From Cognatundibacterium crateris (GTDB lineage: Bacteria > Pseudomonadota > Gammaproteobacteria > Burkholderiales > Burkholderiaceae_D), in the NCBI RefSeq assembly GCF_010078235.1, contig NZ_JAABOS010000005.1, positions 62,001 to 126,000 of the forward strand: DNA of 64,000 nt, written 5' to 3'. The position numbers and the translations under genes are program-made. Of the stretch, positions 37,183-46,482 are shown one piece after another. Each line of letters starts with the position of its first letter. Position 1 is the first letter of the stretch. The notes below the pieces were generated by a model. That model saw only the letters and a program-made list of their open reading frames with translations, did not search any database and was not told where the DNA came from.

Positions 37183-38259
37183 ATGAATGCAAAGAACAAT
37201 CCTGTCCTCGATGAATTACGTGAACAAGTGCTGGCTGCCGCTGCGCATGCGCAGCCATTACAGATACAAGGTGGCGGCAGCAAAGCCTGGTATGGACGGC
37301 AGAGCAGCGGGCAATTGCTGGATACGCGGGCTTACCGCGGTATTTTGTCCTATGAACCGACCGAGCTGGTAATCACCGCCTGTGCCGGTACCCCATTGCG
37401 TGAGATTGAAGCTGTGTTAGCGGAGCAGCAGCAAATGCTGGCCTGTGAAGTGCCACATTTTTCGGAACACGCCACCTTCGGCGGCATGCTGGCAGCAGGC
37501 CTGGCGGGCCCACGTCGTCCGTACGCGGGAGCTGTAAAGGATTTTGTGCTGGGTACAGCGCTGATGGATGGCCGTGGCCAGATTGCGGAATTTGGCGGGC
37601 AGGTCATGAAAAACGTCGCTGGCTATGATGTGTCGCGCATGTTGGCGGGTTCTTTGGGGACGCTGGGCCTGATCCTGCATGCCTCGGTCAAAGTCTTACC
37701 CAGGCCGGTGGCAGAAACCACGCTGGTATTTGCCTTGTCCGAAGCCGATGCATTACGCAAAATGAATAGCTGGGCCGGACAGCCCTTACCCATTTCAGCG
37801 ACTTGCTGGTATGTCGGGCGTTTGCTGGTACGTCTGTCAGGCGCGCAGGCAGCGGTGGATGCAGCGCGACATAGCATGGGTGGCGAAGAGATTACCGATG
37901 CCAGCAACTGGTGGCAGGCATTACGGGAACAGACGCTGGACTATTTTTCCCAGGATGAGGCGCATGTCTTATGGCGCTTGTCCTTGCCACCGACGACGCC
38001 CGCTTTGCCTTTGACCGGTAAATCCCTGATCGAATGGGGCGGCGCGCAGCGTTGGCTGTACAGCGATGAAAGTCCGGAGCGTATTCAGACACTGGCAAGG
38101 GAAGCGGGCGGGCATGCGAGTATTTTCCGTGGCGGTGACCGTCAGGCCGAGGTGTTCGCTCCTTTATCTGCGCCTTTGCTGCGCATACACCAGCATTTGA
38201 AACAAGCATTTGACCCCGCAGGAATCTTCAATCCTGGCCGTATGTTCAAGGATATCTGA
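37183..38259 (+). CDS. glcE: Glycolate oxidase subunit GlcE
   Basis: GlcE is a second FAD-binding subunit, shorter than GlcD. The 358-aa sequence shows IQGGGSKAWYGR (FAD pocket), GGMLAAGLAGPRRPYAGAVKDFVLGT, and MKNVAGYDVSRMLAGSLGTLGLI, all characteristic. The length is typical of GlcE (350-360). It lies between glcD and glcF and is needed for an active complex in E. coli. Confidence 0.94.
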   Translation: MNAKNNPVLDELREQVLAAAAHAQPLQIQGGGSKAWYGRQSSGQLLDTRAYRGILSYEPTELVITACAGTPLREIEAVLAEQQQMLACEVPHFSEHATFGGMLAAGLAGPRRPYAGAVKDFVLGTALMDGRGQIAEFGGQVMKNVAGYDVSRMLAGSLGTLGLILHASVKVLPRPVAETTLVFALSEADALRKMNSWAGQPLPISATCWYVGRLLVRLSGAQAAVDAARHSMGGEEITDASNWWQALREQTLDYFSQDEAHVLWRLSLPPTTPALPLTGKSLIEWGGAQRWLYSDESPERIQTLAREAGGHASIFRGGDRQAEVFAPLSAPLLRIHQHLKQAFDPAGIFNPGRMFKDI

Positions 38260-38264
38260 CGCTT

Positions 38265-39509
38265 ATGCAAACCAATCTCGCCGATTTCATTAAAGACAGC
38301 CATGCCGGTCAGGAAGCTGACGAAATCCTGCGCAAGTGCGTGCACTGCGGTTTCTGTACTGCGACTTGCCCTACCTACCAGTTACTGGGCGATGAGCTCG
38401 ATGGGCCGCGTGGCCGCATCTATCTGATCAAGCAGGTGCTGGAAGGTCAAGCCGCTACCGAAAAAACCCAGCAACATCTGGACCGCTGCCTGACCTGTCG
38501 CAATTGTGAAACCACTTGCCCATCCGGTGTGAAATACAGCCGCTTGCTGGATATAGGGCGCGCCGTAGTTGAGCAGCAAGTCGGTCGATCGGTCACGCAG
38601 ACCTTGCTTCGTAAAACTCTCAGCGCGGCTCTGCCGCGTCCGTGGATATTCCGGCCTGCTATGCAGGCAGGACAATTCCTGCGCCCGGTATTGCCGCAGT
38701 TCCTGAAAAATAAAATCCCGCTACGCAAAGTGGCACAGCCTGTATTGTCGCTACCCGTAACGGTTCAGCCAAGTAGTCGCATGCTGTTGCTCGATGGTTG
38801 TGTCCAGCCCGCGATGGCGCCAGAAATCAATGCCGCGACGCGGCGCGTCATGGCCGCACTGGGCACAGAGCTGATCGTAGCGCCGAAAGCCGGTTGCTGT
38901 GGCGCGATACGTCATCATCTGAATGAGCAGGAGGCCGCGCTACAGGATATGCGCCGTAACATTGATGCGTGGTGGCCAGCGATCGAAGCAGGCGTGGACG
39001 CCATTCTGATGACCGCTTCAGGCTGCGGAGTTACAGTCAAGGAGTATGGCCATTTGCTGGCGCATGATGCGGCCTATGCTGACAAAGCAGCCAGGGTCAC
39101 GGCCTTGTGCAAAGATCTGAGTGAGGTATTGGCAGAGCGTGAGCCGCAGGTACGCGCGCTGGTGAAACTGCCGGTCGGTAAAAAGATAGTCTGGCATCCA
39201 CCCTGTACTTTGCAGCACGGTCAACAAATACGTGGCAAGGTGGAATCCTTGCTGCGTGCGGTGGGTGTGGATGTCAGTCTGTGCGCCGACAGCCATTTAT
39301 GTTGTGGTTCGGCCGGTACTTATTCGGTGCTACAGCCGCGTCTGGCTTACCAGTTACGCGATCAGAAGTTAAAGCAATTACTGGCCAGTCAGCCGGTTGC
39401 TGTGGTGTCAGCCAACATCGGTTGCATCACGCATCTGCAATCTGGAACGGACACGCCGGTGCAGCATTGGATAGAATGGATAGATCAGGCTTTGTCTGCG
39501 TCTGCATGA
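38265..39509 (+). CDS. glcF: Glycolate oxidase iron-sulfur subunit GlcF
   Basis: GlcF passes electrons from the flavin subunits toward the quinone pool. The 414-aa protein has two 4Fe-4S motifs: Cys25/28/31/35 (CVHCGFCTATCP) and Cys75/78/81/85 (CLTCRNCETTCP). Two CCG domains follow, with GCCGAIRHH and LCCGSAGTYS. It comes 5 bases after glcE. A hairpin lies between it and the convergent glutathione peroxidase gene. Confidence 0.95.
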   Translation: MQTNLADFIKDSHAGQEADEILRKCVHCGFCTATCPTYQLLGDELDGPRGRIYLIKQVLEGQAATEKTQQHLDRCLTCRNCETTCPSGVKYSRLLDIGRAVVEQQVGRSVTQTLLRKTLSAALPRPWIFRPAMQAGQFLRPVLPQFLKNKIPLRKVAQPVLSLPVTVQPSSRMLLLDGCVQPAMAPEINAATRRVMAALGTELIVAPKAGCCGAIRHHLNEQEAALQDMRRNIDAWWPAIEAGVDAILMTASGCGVTVKEYGHLLAHDAAYADKAARVTALCKDLSEVLAEREPQVRALVKLPVGKKIVWHPPCTLQHGQQIRGKVESLLRAVGVDVSLCADSHLCCGSAGTYSVLQPRLAYQLRDQKLKQLLASQPVAVVSANIGCITHLQSGTDTPVQHWIEWIDQALSASA

Positions 39510-39553
39510 GATTTGTTGCGGCACCTTGTTTTCACGAGCTTGTCCCTGAAACG

Positions 39554-39582
39554 AACACAGCGCACATGATGTGCGCTGTGTT
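39554..39582. terminator. Bidirectional hairpin between glcF and the glutathione peroxidase gene
   Basis: AACACAGCGCACA and TGTGCGCTGTGTT form a perfect 13-bp stem with a 3-nt TGA loop. It lies between two convergent genes and can serve both, though T-tracts are short. Confidence 0.7.
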
Positions 39583-39613
39583 GTGCTTAGCCCCAAAAGC
39601 AGTTGGGTCTTGA

Positions 39614-40096
39614 TTACTTCGCCAACAAAGCCTCAATATCCTTAATCAGGTCTTCAGGCGTCGTTTGCGGTGCATAACGTTTATACACACTGCCATCCTG
39701 GCGTATCAGGAATTTAGTGAAATTCCATTTGATGGCCTGGGTGCCTAATAGTCCGGGAGCAGCAGACTTCAGATGCTGATACAGCGGATGCGCTTGCGTA
39801 CCATTGACGTCTATTTTCTCAAACAAAGGAAAAGTCACGCCAAAGTTCTTTTCACAGAAGCTGCCTATGTCGGCCGAGTTGCCGGGTTCCTGATGACCAA
39901 ACTGATTGCAGGGAAAACCGAGCACTACCACACCACGTTCTTTGAATTGCTGATACACCGCTTCCAGCCCCTTGTATTGCGGCGTAAAACCACATTGGCT
40001 GGCGGTATTCACGACCAGTACCAGCTGGCCCAGATACTGGCTGAGATCAACTGGTTTGCCACTGAGGTCGTTAGCGGTAAAGGCGAGTGCATGCAT
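39614..40096 (-). CDS. Glutathione peroxidase (cysteine type)
   Basis: The 160-aa protein reduces peroxides using a catalytic Cys35 in TASQCGFTPQY. A FPCNQFGHQEPG segment with the conserved Gln and a KWNFTKFL Trp-Asn pair complete the tetrad. Residue 35 is Cys, not selenocysteine. Bacterial members often accept thioredoxin rather than glutathione. It lies immediately downstream of pilU, one base apart, perhaps by chance packing, and could use the pilTU transcript. Confidence 0.93.
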   Translation of the reverse strand: MHALAFTANDLSGKPVDLSQYLGQLVLVVNTASQCGFTPQYKGLEAVYQQFKERGVVVLGFPCNQFGHQEPGNSADIGSFCEKNFGVTFPLFEKIDVNGTQAHPLYQHLKSAAPGLLGTQAIKWNFTKFLIRQDGSVYKRYAPQTTPEDLIKDIEALLAK

Positions 40097-40097
40097 A

Positions 40098-41234
40098 TCA
40101 GACGATTCCTAAATGATGGGTTCCTGCGCTCAGATCACGTTCTTTGGCTTCTTTACCATTGAGCATAATCGCGAGCCTTAATTCGTTGACTGAGTCTGCA
40201 TTACGCAACGCATCTTCATACGAGATTTTATCTGCTTCATGCAAATCGAACAGTGCCTGGTCAAAAGTCTGCATACCCAGTTCACGCGATTTTTTCATGA
40301 TCTCTTTAATTTCATGTACCTGACCTTTGAAAATCAGATCAGAAATCAACGGGGAGTTGAGCATGATCTCGACTGCAGCAACGCGGCCTTTACGTCCTTT
40401 GAGTGGGATCAGGCGTTGCGAAATCACTGCTCTCAGATTCAGTGATAAATCCATCAGCAACTGTGCGCGGCGCTCTTCCGGGAAAAAGTTAATGATGCGA
40501 TCCAGCGCCTGATTGGAACTGTTGGCATGCAGGGTGGCCAGGCACAGATGGCCGGTTTCGGCAAAGGCAACCGCAAAATCCATGGTTTCGCGGTCGCGGA
40601 TTTCACCGATCTGTATCACGTCCGGTGCCTGACGCAGGGAGTTTTTCAGCGCCGCGCCCCAGTCTTCGGTATCGATGCCAACTTCACGTTGAGTCACGAT
40701 GCAATTCGCATGCGGATGCACGTATTCAATCGGATCTTCGATCGTAATAATATGACCGTGACTATTCTGATTGCGGTAGCCGACCATAGCTGCCAGCGAG
40801 GTTGATTTACCCGAGCCAGTCGCACCCACCATGATGACCAGACCACGCTTGGTCATGGCGACTTCTTTCAGATTATCCGGCAGACCCAGATCGTCCAGTT
40901 TTGGAATAGCGGTAGTAATCGTACGCAGCACCAGACCGACGCGGCCTTGTTGCATGAACGCCGACACGCGGAAGCGTCCCATGCCAGCCGGATTGATCGC
41001 GAAATTACATTCCTTGGTCGATTCAAATTCAGCCGCCTGTTTGTCATTCATGATGGCGCGTGCCAGATCGACGGTGTGTGCGGGCGTCAACGGCTGATTC
41101 GAAACGGGCGTAACTTTGCCATCGATTTTAAAGGCGGGCGGGAAATCAGCAGTGATGAATAAGTCGGAGCCATTTTTGCTGAGCATGAGCCGCAGCAAGT
41201 CGTGCATAAATTTGGTAGCCTGATCGCGTTCCAT
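40098..41234 (-). CDS. pilU: Type IV pilus retraction ATPase PilU
   Basis: PilU supports PilT in pulling type IV pili back. The 378-aa protein has Walker A GATGSGKS (137-144), an Asp/His-box region and the GEIRDRETMDFA Walker B-like segment. The C-terminal tail (NGKEAKERDLSAGTHHLGIV) is longer than that of PilT, as in PilU. It follows pilT by 21 bases on the minus strand. Pilus assembly genes are not in this window. Confidence 0.93.
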   Translation of the reverse strand: MERDQATKFMHDLLRLMLSKNGSDLFITADFPPAFKIDGKVTPVSNQPLTPAHTVDLARAIMNDKQAAEFESTKECNFAINPAGMGRFRVSAFMQQGRVGLVLRTITTAIPKLDDLGLPDNLKEVAMTKRGLVIMVGATGSGKSTSLAAMVGYRNQNSHGHIITIEDPIEYVHPHANCIVTQREVGIDTEDWGAALKNSLRQAPDVIQIGEIRDRETMDFAVAFAETGHLCLATLHANSSNQALDRIINFFPEERRAQLLMDLSLNLRAVISQRLIPLKGRKGRVAAVEIMLNSPLISDLIFKGQVHEIKEIMKKSRELGMQTFDQALFDLHEADKISYEDALRNADSVNELRLAIMLNGKEAKERDLSAGTHHLGIV

Positions 41235-41255
41235 ATGTTTATCTCCAGTTCAGCA

Positions 41256-42299
41256 TCAGCCAGGGAAGTTTTCAGGGATTTTTGCTGCGCCACGTGCGGT
41301 GCCGACAGAAATCACGTTACGTCTGACCAGATCGGTCAGATTTTGGTCCAGCGTCTGCATGCCGACATTATTGCCAGTCTGAATTGCAGAATACATCTGG
41401 GCGATCTTGGCTTCGCGGATCAGGTTACGGATAGCTGGCGTACCTACCATAATTTCATGCGCGGCCACACGTCCTGAACCATCCTTGGTTTTCAGCAGCG
41501 TCTGGGAAATGATCGCCTGCAGCGATTCGGACAGCATAGAGCGCACCATTTCTTTTTCTTCCGCAGGGAATACGTCGACGATACGGTCTATCGTTTTTGC
41601 CGCAGAGGAGGTATGCAAAGTGCCGAACACCAAATGGCCGGTTTCTGCAGCGGTCAGGGCCAGACGTATGGTTTCCAGATCACGCAACTCACCGACCAGA
41701 ATGGCATCCGGATCTTCACGCAGCGCGGAGCGTAAAGCGTTGTTGAAGGACATGGTATGCGGGCCGACTTCGCGCTGATTGATCAGGCATTTTTTCGACT
41801 CATGCACGAATTCAATCGGATCTTCGACGGTCAGAATGTGGCCGTATTCATTTTCATTGAGGTGATTCACCATGGCGGCCAGCGTGGTCGATTTACCTGA
41901 ACCGGTCGGCCCGGTGACCAGCACCAGACCACGTGGTTTCAACGCCAGATCGGCAAAAATACGCGGCGTGTTTAATTGTTCCAGCGTCAGGATTTTAGAC
42001 GGAATGGTACGCATGACCGCTGCCGGTCCGCGCTCCTGATTAAATGCATTGACACGGAAACGGGCCAGACCGGGGATGGCAAAGGAAAAATCGCATTCCA
42101 GCGTTTCTTCATAGGTTTTACGCTGTGCGTCATTCATGATGTCATAAATCAGCTCATGCACATCTTTATGTTCCAGCGGTGGCAGGTTAATGCGGCGCAC
42201 ATCCCCGTGCACGCGTATCATCGGCGGCAATCCTGAGGATAAGTGAAGATCGGAAGCGTTATTCTTGACCGAGAACGCCAGCAGTTCAGAAATGTCCAT
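41256..42299 (-). CDS. pilT: Type IV pilus retraction ATPase PilT
   Basis: PilT is the hexameric motor that depolymerises pili for twitching motility and DNA uptake. The 347-aa protein has Walker A GPTGSGKST (130-138), GELRDLETIRLALTAAETGH, and the C-terminal AIRNLIREAKI motif needed for retraction. Length and sequence are standard. It is divergent from yggS-proC, the classic pilT/yggS/proC order of Pseudomonas and betaproteobacteria. Confidence 0.97.
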   Translation of the reverse strand: MDISELLAFSVKNNASDLHLSSGLPPMIRVHGDVRRINLPPLEHKDVHELIYDIMNDAQRKTYEETLECDFSFAIPGLARFRVNAFNQERGPAAVMRTIPSKILTLEQLNTPRIFADLALKPRGLVLVTGPTGSGKSTTLAAMVNHLNENEYGHILTVEDPIEFVHESKKCLINQREVGPHTMSFNNALRSALREDPDAILVGELRDLETIRLALTAAETGHLVFGTLHTSSAAKTIDRIVDVFPAEEKEMVRSMLSESLQAIISQTLLKTKDGSGRVAAHEIMVGTPAIRNLIREAKIAQMYSAIQTGNNVGMQTLDQNLTDLVRRNVISVGTARGAAKIPENFPG

Positions 42300-42400
42300 T
42301 TATAATTCCGGAAAGTATTGAAGCCGATTGATTTACTGATTTGGCTGCAGACGGCCACAAGGCCAGCCCATGCCAGACCAGCACAGAAGAGTAGTTGATT

Positions 42401-43105
42401 ATGTCCTTAATATCTGACAACTTGCAAGCCGTCAGCCAGCATATCCGCGCCACTGAGAAGCAGTATAGCCGCCCGCCGCTGGAGGTAAAGTTGCTTGCTG
42501 TTTCAAAAACTTTCCCGGTACAGGCAATTATTGAGGCAGCGCAATGGGGGCAAGTCGCATTTGGCGAAAATTATCTGCAGGAAGCGCTCGATAAGATACA
42601 GTTTGTGAGGGAGAATCAGCCCGAACTGGCGCTGGAATGGCATTTCATCGGTCCGATACAAAGCAATAAAACGCGTGCTATTGCTGAAAATTTTCACTGG
42701 GTGCATTCGGTGGATCGCGAAAAAATTGCAATCAGATTGTCTGAACAGCGCCCCGCCACGCTGCCACCTCTTAACATTTGCTTACAAATTAATGTCAGTG
42801 GCGAGGCCAGTAAGAGCGGTGTGCCGCCAACGGAGGCGGTCAAACTGGCCTTGCGTATCGCCAGCCTGCCCAATTTGCGCCTGCGTGGTTTGATGGCTGT
42901 GCCTGAGCCCAGCGAGGATGTGGCAGAGCAGCGTGCTGCGTTCGCTGCACTCAGACAGATTCAGGAAACATTGCAGCAGCGTGGATTGGCGCTGGATACT
43001 TTATCGATGGGGATGAGCAGCGATCTGGATGCTGCGATTGCTGAAGGCAGTACTATAGTTCGTATCGGAACCGCTATTTTCGGGAAAAGAGATTATGCAA
43101 AATAA
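42401..43105 (+). CDS. yggS: PLP homeostasis protein YggS
   Basis: This YggS/PROSC-family protein binds pyridoxal phosphate through Lys36 in LLAVSKTFP and helps keep vitamin B6 pools steady. The 234-aa TIM-barrel-like protein shows FGENYLQEAL, WHFIGPIQSNK, and GMSSDLDAAIAEGSTIVRIGTAIFG. ATG 42401 gives the family start; a TTG at 42395 would add two residues. It overlaps proC by 11 bases. Confidence 0.94.
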   Translation: MSLISDNLQAVSQHIRATEKQYSRPPLEVKLLAVSKTFPVQAIIEAAQWGQVAFGENYLQEALDKIQFVRENQPELALEWHFIGPIQSNKTRAIAENFHWVHSVDREKIAIRLSEQRPATLPPLNICLQINVSGEASKSGVPPTEAVKLALRIASLPNLRLRGLMAVPEPSEDVAEQRAAFAALRQIQETLQQRGLALDTLSMGMSSDLDAAIAEGSTIVRIGTAIFGKRDYAK

Positions 43106-43937
43106 GACAAATCATCCTAAATTGAAAATCGCCTTTATCGGTGGTGGCAATATGGCTGCAGCCCTGATGGGCGGCTTGATCCCTGCGGTCGCAGCAGCCA
43201 GTGATGTGCATGTGGTTGATGTCAGTCAGCTGAGCCTGACCCGGCTGGAAGCTGAGTATGGCGTCAGCACGGCATTACAGATAGATCAGGGCGTCGCGGC
43301 TGCAGATGTGATTGTGCTGGCGGTGAAGCCACAGCAAATGCGCGATGTGATTCAGAGTCTGCAGCCTTTTCTGACGAAACAGTTGTTGATTTCGATAGCC
43401 GCTGGCATACGTGCTTCAGATATGTCGCGCTGGCTGGGCGACTATCAGCACATAGTCCGTTCCATGCCAAATACACCCGCGATGGTAGGGAAGGGAATCA
43501 CAGGATTGTATGCGCTACCAGGTGTCACGGCTGACCAAAAGCAGATCGCAGAAACCATACTGTCCGCAGTGGGCATGACTTCCTGGTTTGAGGACGAAGC
43601 CAAAATCGATGCGGTGACTGCGATCTCCGGCAGTGGTCCGGCCTATGTGTTTTATTTCATCGAAGCGCTGCAGCAGGCTGCGCTGGAATTAGGCTTCTCA
43701 CCGGCGCAAGCCAGTCAGTTTGCAATCGCCACCTTTGAAGGCGCGGCCAGTCTGGCTTTGCATGCGGATGAGCCGGTAGCTACTTTGCGTGAGAAAGTCA
43801 CTTCCAAAGGCGGAACCACTTTTGCTGCCTTGAGCAGTATGCAGGAGGCCGGCATTCAGGCTGCCATCGTGCGCGCCGCGAAAGCAGCAGCACAGCGCGC
43901 CACTGAGCTGGGCGACGAATTCGGTCAGCAAGCCTGA
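43095..43937 (+). CDS. proC: Pyrroline-5-carboxylate reductase
   Basis: ProC performs the last step of proline synthesis, using NAD(P)H. The 280-aa protein has FIGGGNMAAALMGGLI (about 14-29) as nucleotide site, VKPQQM, MPNTPAMVGKGITGLY, and the conserved end region with VTSKGGTTFAAL. The length fits. It begins within the end of yggS, and a large hairpin follows. proA lies elsewhere, at 20159. Confidence 0.96.
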   Translation: MQNKTNHPKLKIAFIGGGNMAAALMGGLIPAVAAASDVHVVDVSQLSLTRLEAEYGVSTALQIDQGVAAADVIVLAVKPQQMRDVIQSLQPFLTKQLLISIAAGIRASDMSRWLGDYQHIVRSMPNTPAMVGKGITGLYALPGVTADQKQIAETILSAVGMTSWFEDEAKIDAVTAISGSGPAYVFYFIEALQQAALELGFSPAQASQFAIATFEGAASLALHADEPVATLREKVTSKGGTTFAALSSMQEAGIQAAIVRAAKAAAQRATELGDEFGQQA

Positions 43938-43965
43938 GTTTATTCTGCCTGCCTGGCCGCAGCGT

Positions 43966-43999
43966 CTCAGGCAAGGCCAACTGGCCGTTACTGCCTGAG
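43966..43999 (+). terminator. Nested hairpin after proC
   Basis: CTCAGGCA and TGCCTGAG form an 8-bp outer stem that encloses an inner GGCC-AACT-GGCC stem. It starts 29 bases after the proC stop. No T-run follows, so it may be a rho-dependent end or a structural element. Confidence 0.5.
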
Positions 44000-44173
44000 T
44001 GCACCTGCTATCGACTCCAGACACATTGTGCTCAGTTAAGTGTTGTCTGGAGTGAAGTCTGCTTCCCATCAGTTTGCATTTTCAGCTGCCAGCTTTGCAA
44101 GAGCAGCATCCTGCAGCGGATATTGCCCCGCATTCCTCATTACTCCAAAAACATCTTCAAAGCCGTATCCGTG

Positions 44174-44201
44174 TCAATGATGCTATGCATAGCATCATTG
44201 A
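44174..44201. repeat. Perfect 28-bp palindrome
   Basis: The half-arm is TCAATGATGCTATG and the other half is its exact reverse complement, with no spacer. It lies in a noncoding region, 188 bases before the GT39 start. A regulator dimer or tetramer could bind it, or it could extrude as a cruciform. Confidence 0.9.
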
Positions 44202-44388
44202 ATGCTACGTTTCGTCGCTAAGTCTATGATTCAATGAGAAAAAAATAATACATCTATATCAATTCCATTGGAAAAGCTGGAAATGCTCACGGTAAACTGG
44301 TTACAATCCGTTACTTGAAAATTCTTAATGTTACTTTGCGCTTAACTAATTAAGCTCCGGAACGTAAAACCATGGATGTGACCGATAA

Positions 44389-46164
44389 ATGAAGATGAAA
44401 GTGGGTGCAATGCAGCCAAGGGTGGCTGCAGGATTTAGCCATGTTCTGAACCGGCTGTCTGGTGCTTTCCTGAGCTGTCAATTGCCAGCTCTGAATCGCG
44501 AAGCTGTTCTGGCGTTCATTTTGATCATGGTGTATTTATTTCCTGGTCTGACAGGTCACGATCCCTGGAAGCAGGATGAAACTTATATCTTCGGGATTAT
44601 TCAGCACATGGTCGAAACCGGTGACTGGATAGTGCCGACCATGGCGGGCGATCCTTTTATGGAAAAGCCGCCCTTGTATTACTGGTTAGCGAGCGCCTTT
44701 GCCTTACTGTGCTCGCCCTTCCTGCCTTTGCATGACGGTGCGCGTCTGGCAACCGGTGTTTTCATGCTGATTACTTGCTGGGCGACTGCCTGGACCAGCC
44801 AGCAATGGTGGGGACGGCAGCACGGACGTTTTGCGGTATTTGCCTTGCTGGGCTGCATAGGGCTGATACTGCATTCGCATATGATGTTGACCGATGTTCC
44901 TTTGCTCACAGGTTTCGCCGTGGCGATGGCTGGATTTGTACATCCGGATAAACATCCACTGCGTGCAGGTGCTTTACTTGGCACCGGAGTCGGGATCGCC
45001 TTCATGGCAAAAGGGGTGCTGGGGCTGGCGATATTCGGCGCTACGGCAGTGTTGTTGCCGCTGATGTTTTCTGGCTGGCGTCATCGTTCGTATCTGAAGG
45101 CTTTGGGTCTGGCTTTCATGTTTGCGTTGCCTTGGCTATTGATCTGGCCGTTCGCATTGTATTTGCGCTCAACTAGCTTATTTATGGACTGGTTCTGGCT
45201 GAATAATGTAGGACGCTTCTTTGGGTTTTCGGTAGCCCAGTTGGGAGCGCCTCATACCTATGCCTTTTGGCGTACTACTTTGCCCTGGTTCCTGTTTCCT
45301 GCCTGGCCGCTGGCCTTGATGACGCTATGGCGTTTGCGCCGTGACTGGAAGTTCAGTGCGCCGCTCCAGTGTTGCCTGTTGGTGGCTGGGTTAATGATGC
45401 TGATTTTGTGGAAGTCGGCATCGGCCAGGGATAACTACGCTCTGCCCTTGATATTGCCGTTTGCCCTGCTGGCGGCACCAGCCGCGACGACACTCAGCCA
45501 ACGTTGGGATAGCTTACTGACCTGGAGTGCACGCATCCTGTTCATAACGGTTGCGGCTGGCTTGTGGCTGATCTGGGGCATTATGCTGATTGAGGGCAAA
45601 CCGCCTGGCTGGAGCTGGCTGATCCGTGTGTTGCCGGAAGATTTCAGTCCGGTGTTCTCGTGGTTTTCGGTACTTGCCTCGCTGATGTTGACGGGTATTT
45701 GTATTTATTTGGTGTCAGCGATGCGCGAGCGGGATGGGCGCGGGCTGACCAACTGGATGGCGGGTGTCAGCGTATGCTGGATGTTGCTGGTCAGCCTGCT
45801 GTTGCCTTGGGTTGATCATGCCAAGAGTTACCGCAGTGTGTTTACCGCGATGGATACGATATTGCCGGAACGCTTCGATTGTATGGCGAGTAAAGATCTG
45901 GGGGAGTCGGAACGGGCGATGCTAAGGTATTTTTCCGGCATTATCACTTCACGCCAGGAAGTGCGGCCAGATCATCAATGTGACTTATTGCTGGTCAACG
46001 GCTTGAATGCCATTAAGCCAGTTGAGTTGCTCACACATCCGGAATGGCAGTTGGTGTGGGAAGGTGCACGTCCGGGTGACCAGCGCGAACGATTGTGGTT
46101 ATTCGCTTCACGCAAAATTCATCACCAGTTTGCGGCCATTGATCGTCATCAGGCTTTACGCTGA
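44389..46164 (+). CDS. ArnT-type glycosyltransferase, family 39
   Basis: This 591-aa inner-membrane protein has about 11-13 hydrophobic helices. It has the family 39 hallmark near the first periplasmic loop: HDPWKQDETY (57-66, acidic Asp63-Glu64), then KPPLYYWLASA. ArnT-like enzymes move a sugar, such as L-Ara4N, from undecaprenyl phosphate to lipid A or another acceptor; no arn genes are adjacent, so the sugar is unknown. The start is uncertain: ATGs at 44389, 44395 and 44410 are in frame and none has a clear ribosome-binding site. Its last 9 bases overlap the opposite YqjK-like gene. Confidence 0.82.
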   Translation: MKMKVGAMQPRVAAGFSHVLNRLSGAFLSCQLPALNREAVLAFILIMVYLFPGLTGHDPWKQDETYIFGIIQHMVETGDWIVPTMAGDPFMEKPPLYYWLASAFALLCSPFLPLHDGARLATGVFMLITCWATAWTSQQWWGRQHGRFAVFALLGCIGLILHSHMMLTDVPLLTGFAVAMAGFVHPDKHPLRAGALLGTGVGIAFMAKGVLGLAIFGATAVLLPLMFSGWRHRSYLKALGLAFMFALPWLLIWPFALYLRSTSLFMDWFWLNNVGRFFGFSVAQLGAPHTYAFWRTTLPWFLFPAWPLALMTLWRLRRDWKFSAPLQCCLLVAGLMMLILWKSASARDNYALPLILPFALLAAPAATTLSQRWDSLLTWSARILFITVAAGLWLIWGIMLIEGKPPGWSWLIRVLPEDFSPVFSWFSVLASLMLTGICIYLVSAMRERDGRGLTNWMAGVSVCWMLLVSLLLPWVDHAKSYRSVFTAMDTILPERFDCMASKDLGESERAMLRYFSGIITSRQEVRPDHQCDLLLVNGLNAIKPVELLTHPEWQLVWEGARPGDQRERLWLFASRKIHHQFAAIDRHQALR

Positions 46165-46479
46165 TGGCACATCCTTGGACGACCCAGAAGAGGGCGGCCT
46201 GATTTCGCGCCAGATCATCCAGGCCTGGAGCGCCGTTTTAGCGATGCTTAACACGCGCCGTGGTCTGAGCAATACCAGCCCAGCGGCCAATGTGGCTGTC
46301 AGTAAGGGATGATCCTTGGCGCGACTGAACAGATTCAGCCCCAGTCTCTGACTCGCGGCCGCCAGGTTGAGCGAGCCGGATAATTCGCTTTTTTGCAGGC
46401 TGAGCAGCTGACGCTGAGCCTGAATTTTGACCAACAAAGCCTGTTTTCTGAGTGCGAGTTGCTGAGCCTGTTTATGCAT
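46156..46479 (-). CDS. YqjK-like small protein
   Basis: The 107-aa protein is helical, with a charged first half (MHKQAQQLALRKQALLVKIQAQRQLL) and one moderately hydrophobic segment near 60-80. Size and position after a YqjE-type gene suggest the yqjD-yqjE-yqjK trio of proteobacteria, of unknown function but linked to the inner membrane and ribosome association in E. coli (YqjD). It begins 3 bases after the YqjE-like stop. The identity is by context more than sequence. Confidence 0.55.
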   Translation of the reverse strand: MHKQAQQLALRKQALLVKIQAQRQLLSLQKSELSGSLNLAAASQRLGLNLFSRAKDHPLLTATLAAGLVLLRPRRVLSIAKTALQAWMIWREIRPPSSGSSKDVPSA

Positions 46480-46482
46480 CGC

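Larger units (their letters stand above)
43938..44388. other. 451-base intergenic region between proC and the GT39 gene
   Basis: The region holds the post-proC hairpin, a perfect 28-bp palindrome (44174-44201) and an AT-rich tail (44230-44340) that probably contains the promoter of the GT39 gene. No open frame of credible length, tRNA or riboswitch was seen. Confidence 0.5.

Noticed and set aside
39980..40000. Possible selenocysteine in the glutathione peroxidase
   Set aside because: The catalytic position (residue 35) is encoded by a Cys codon, not an in-frame TGA.
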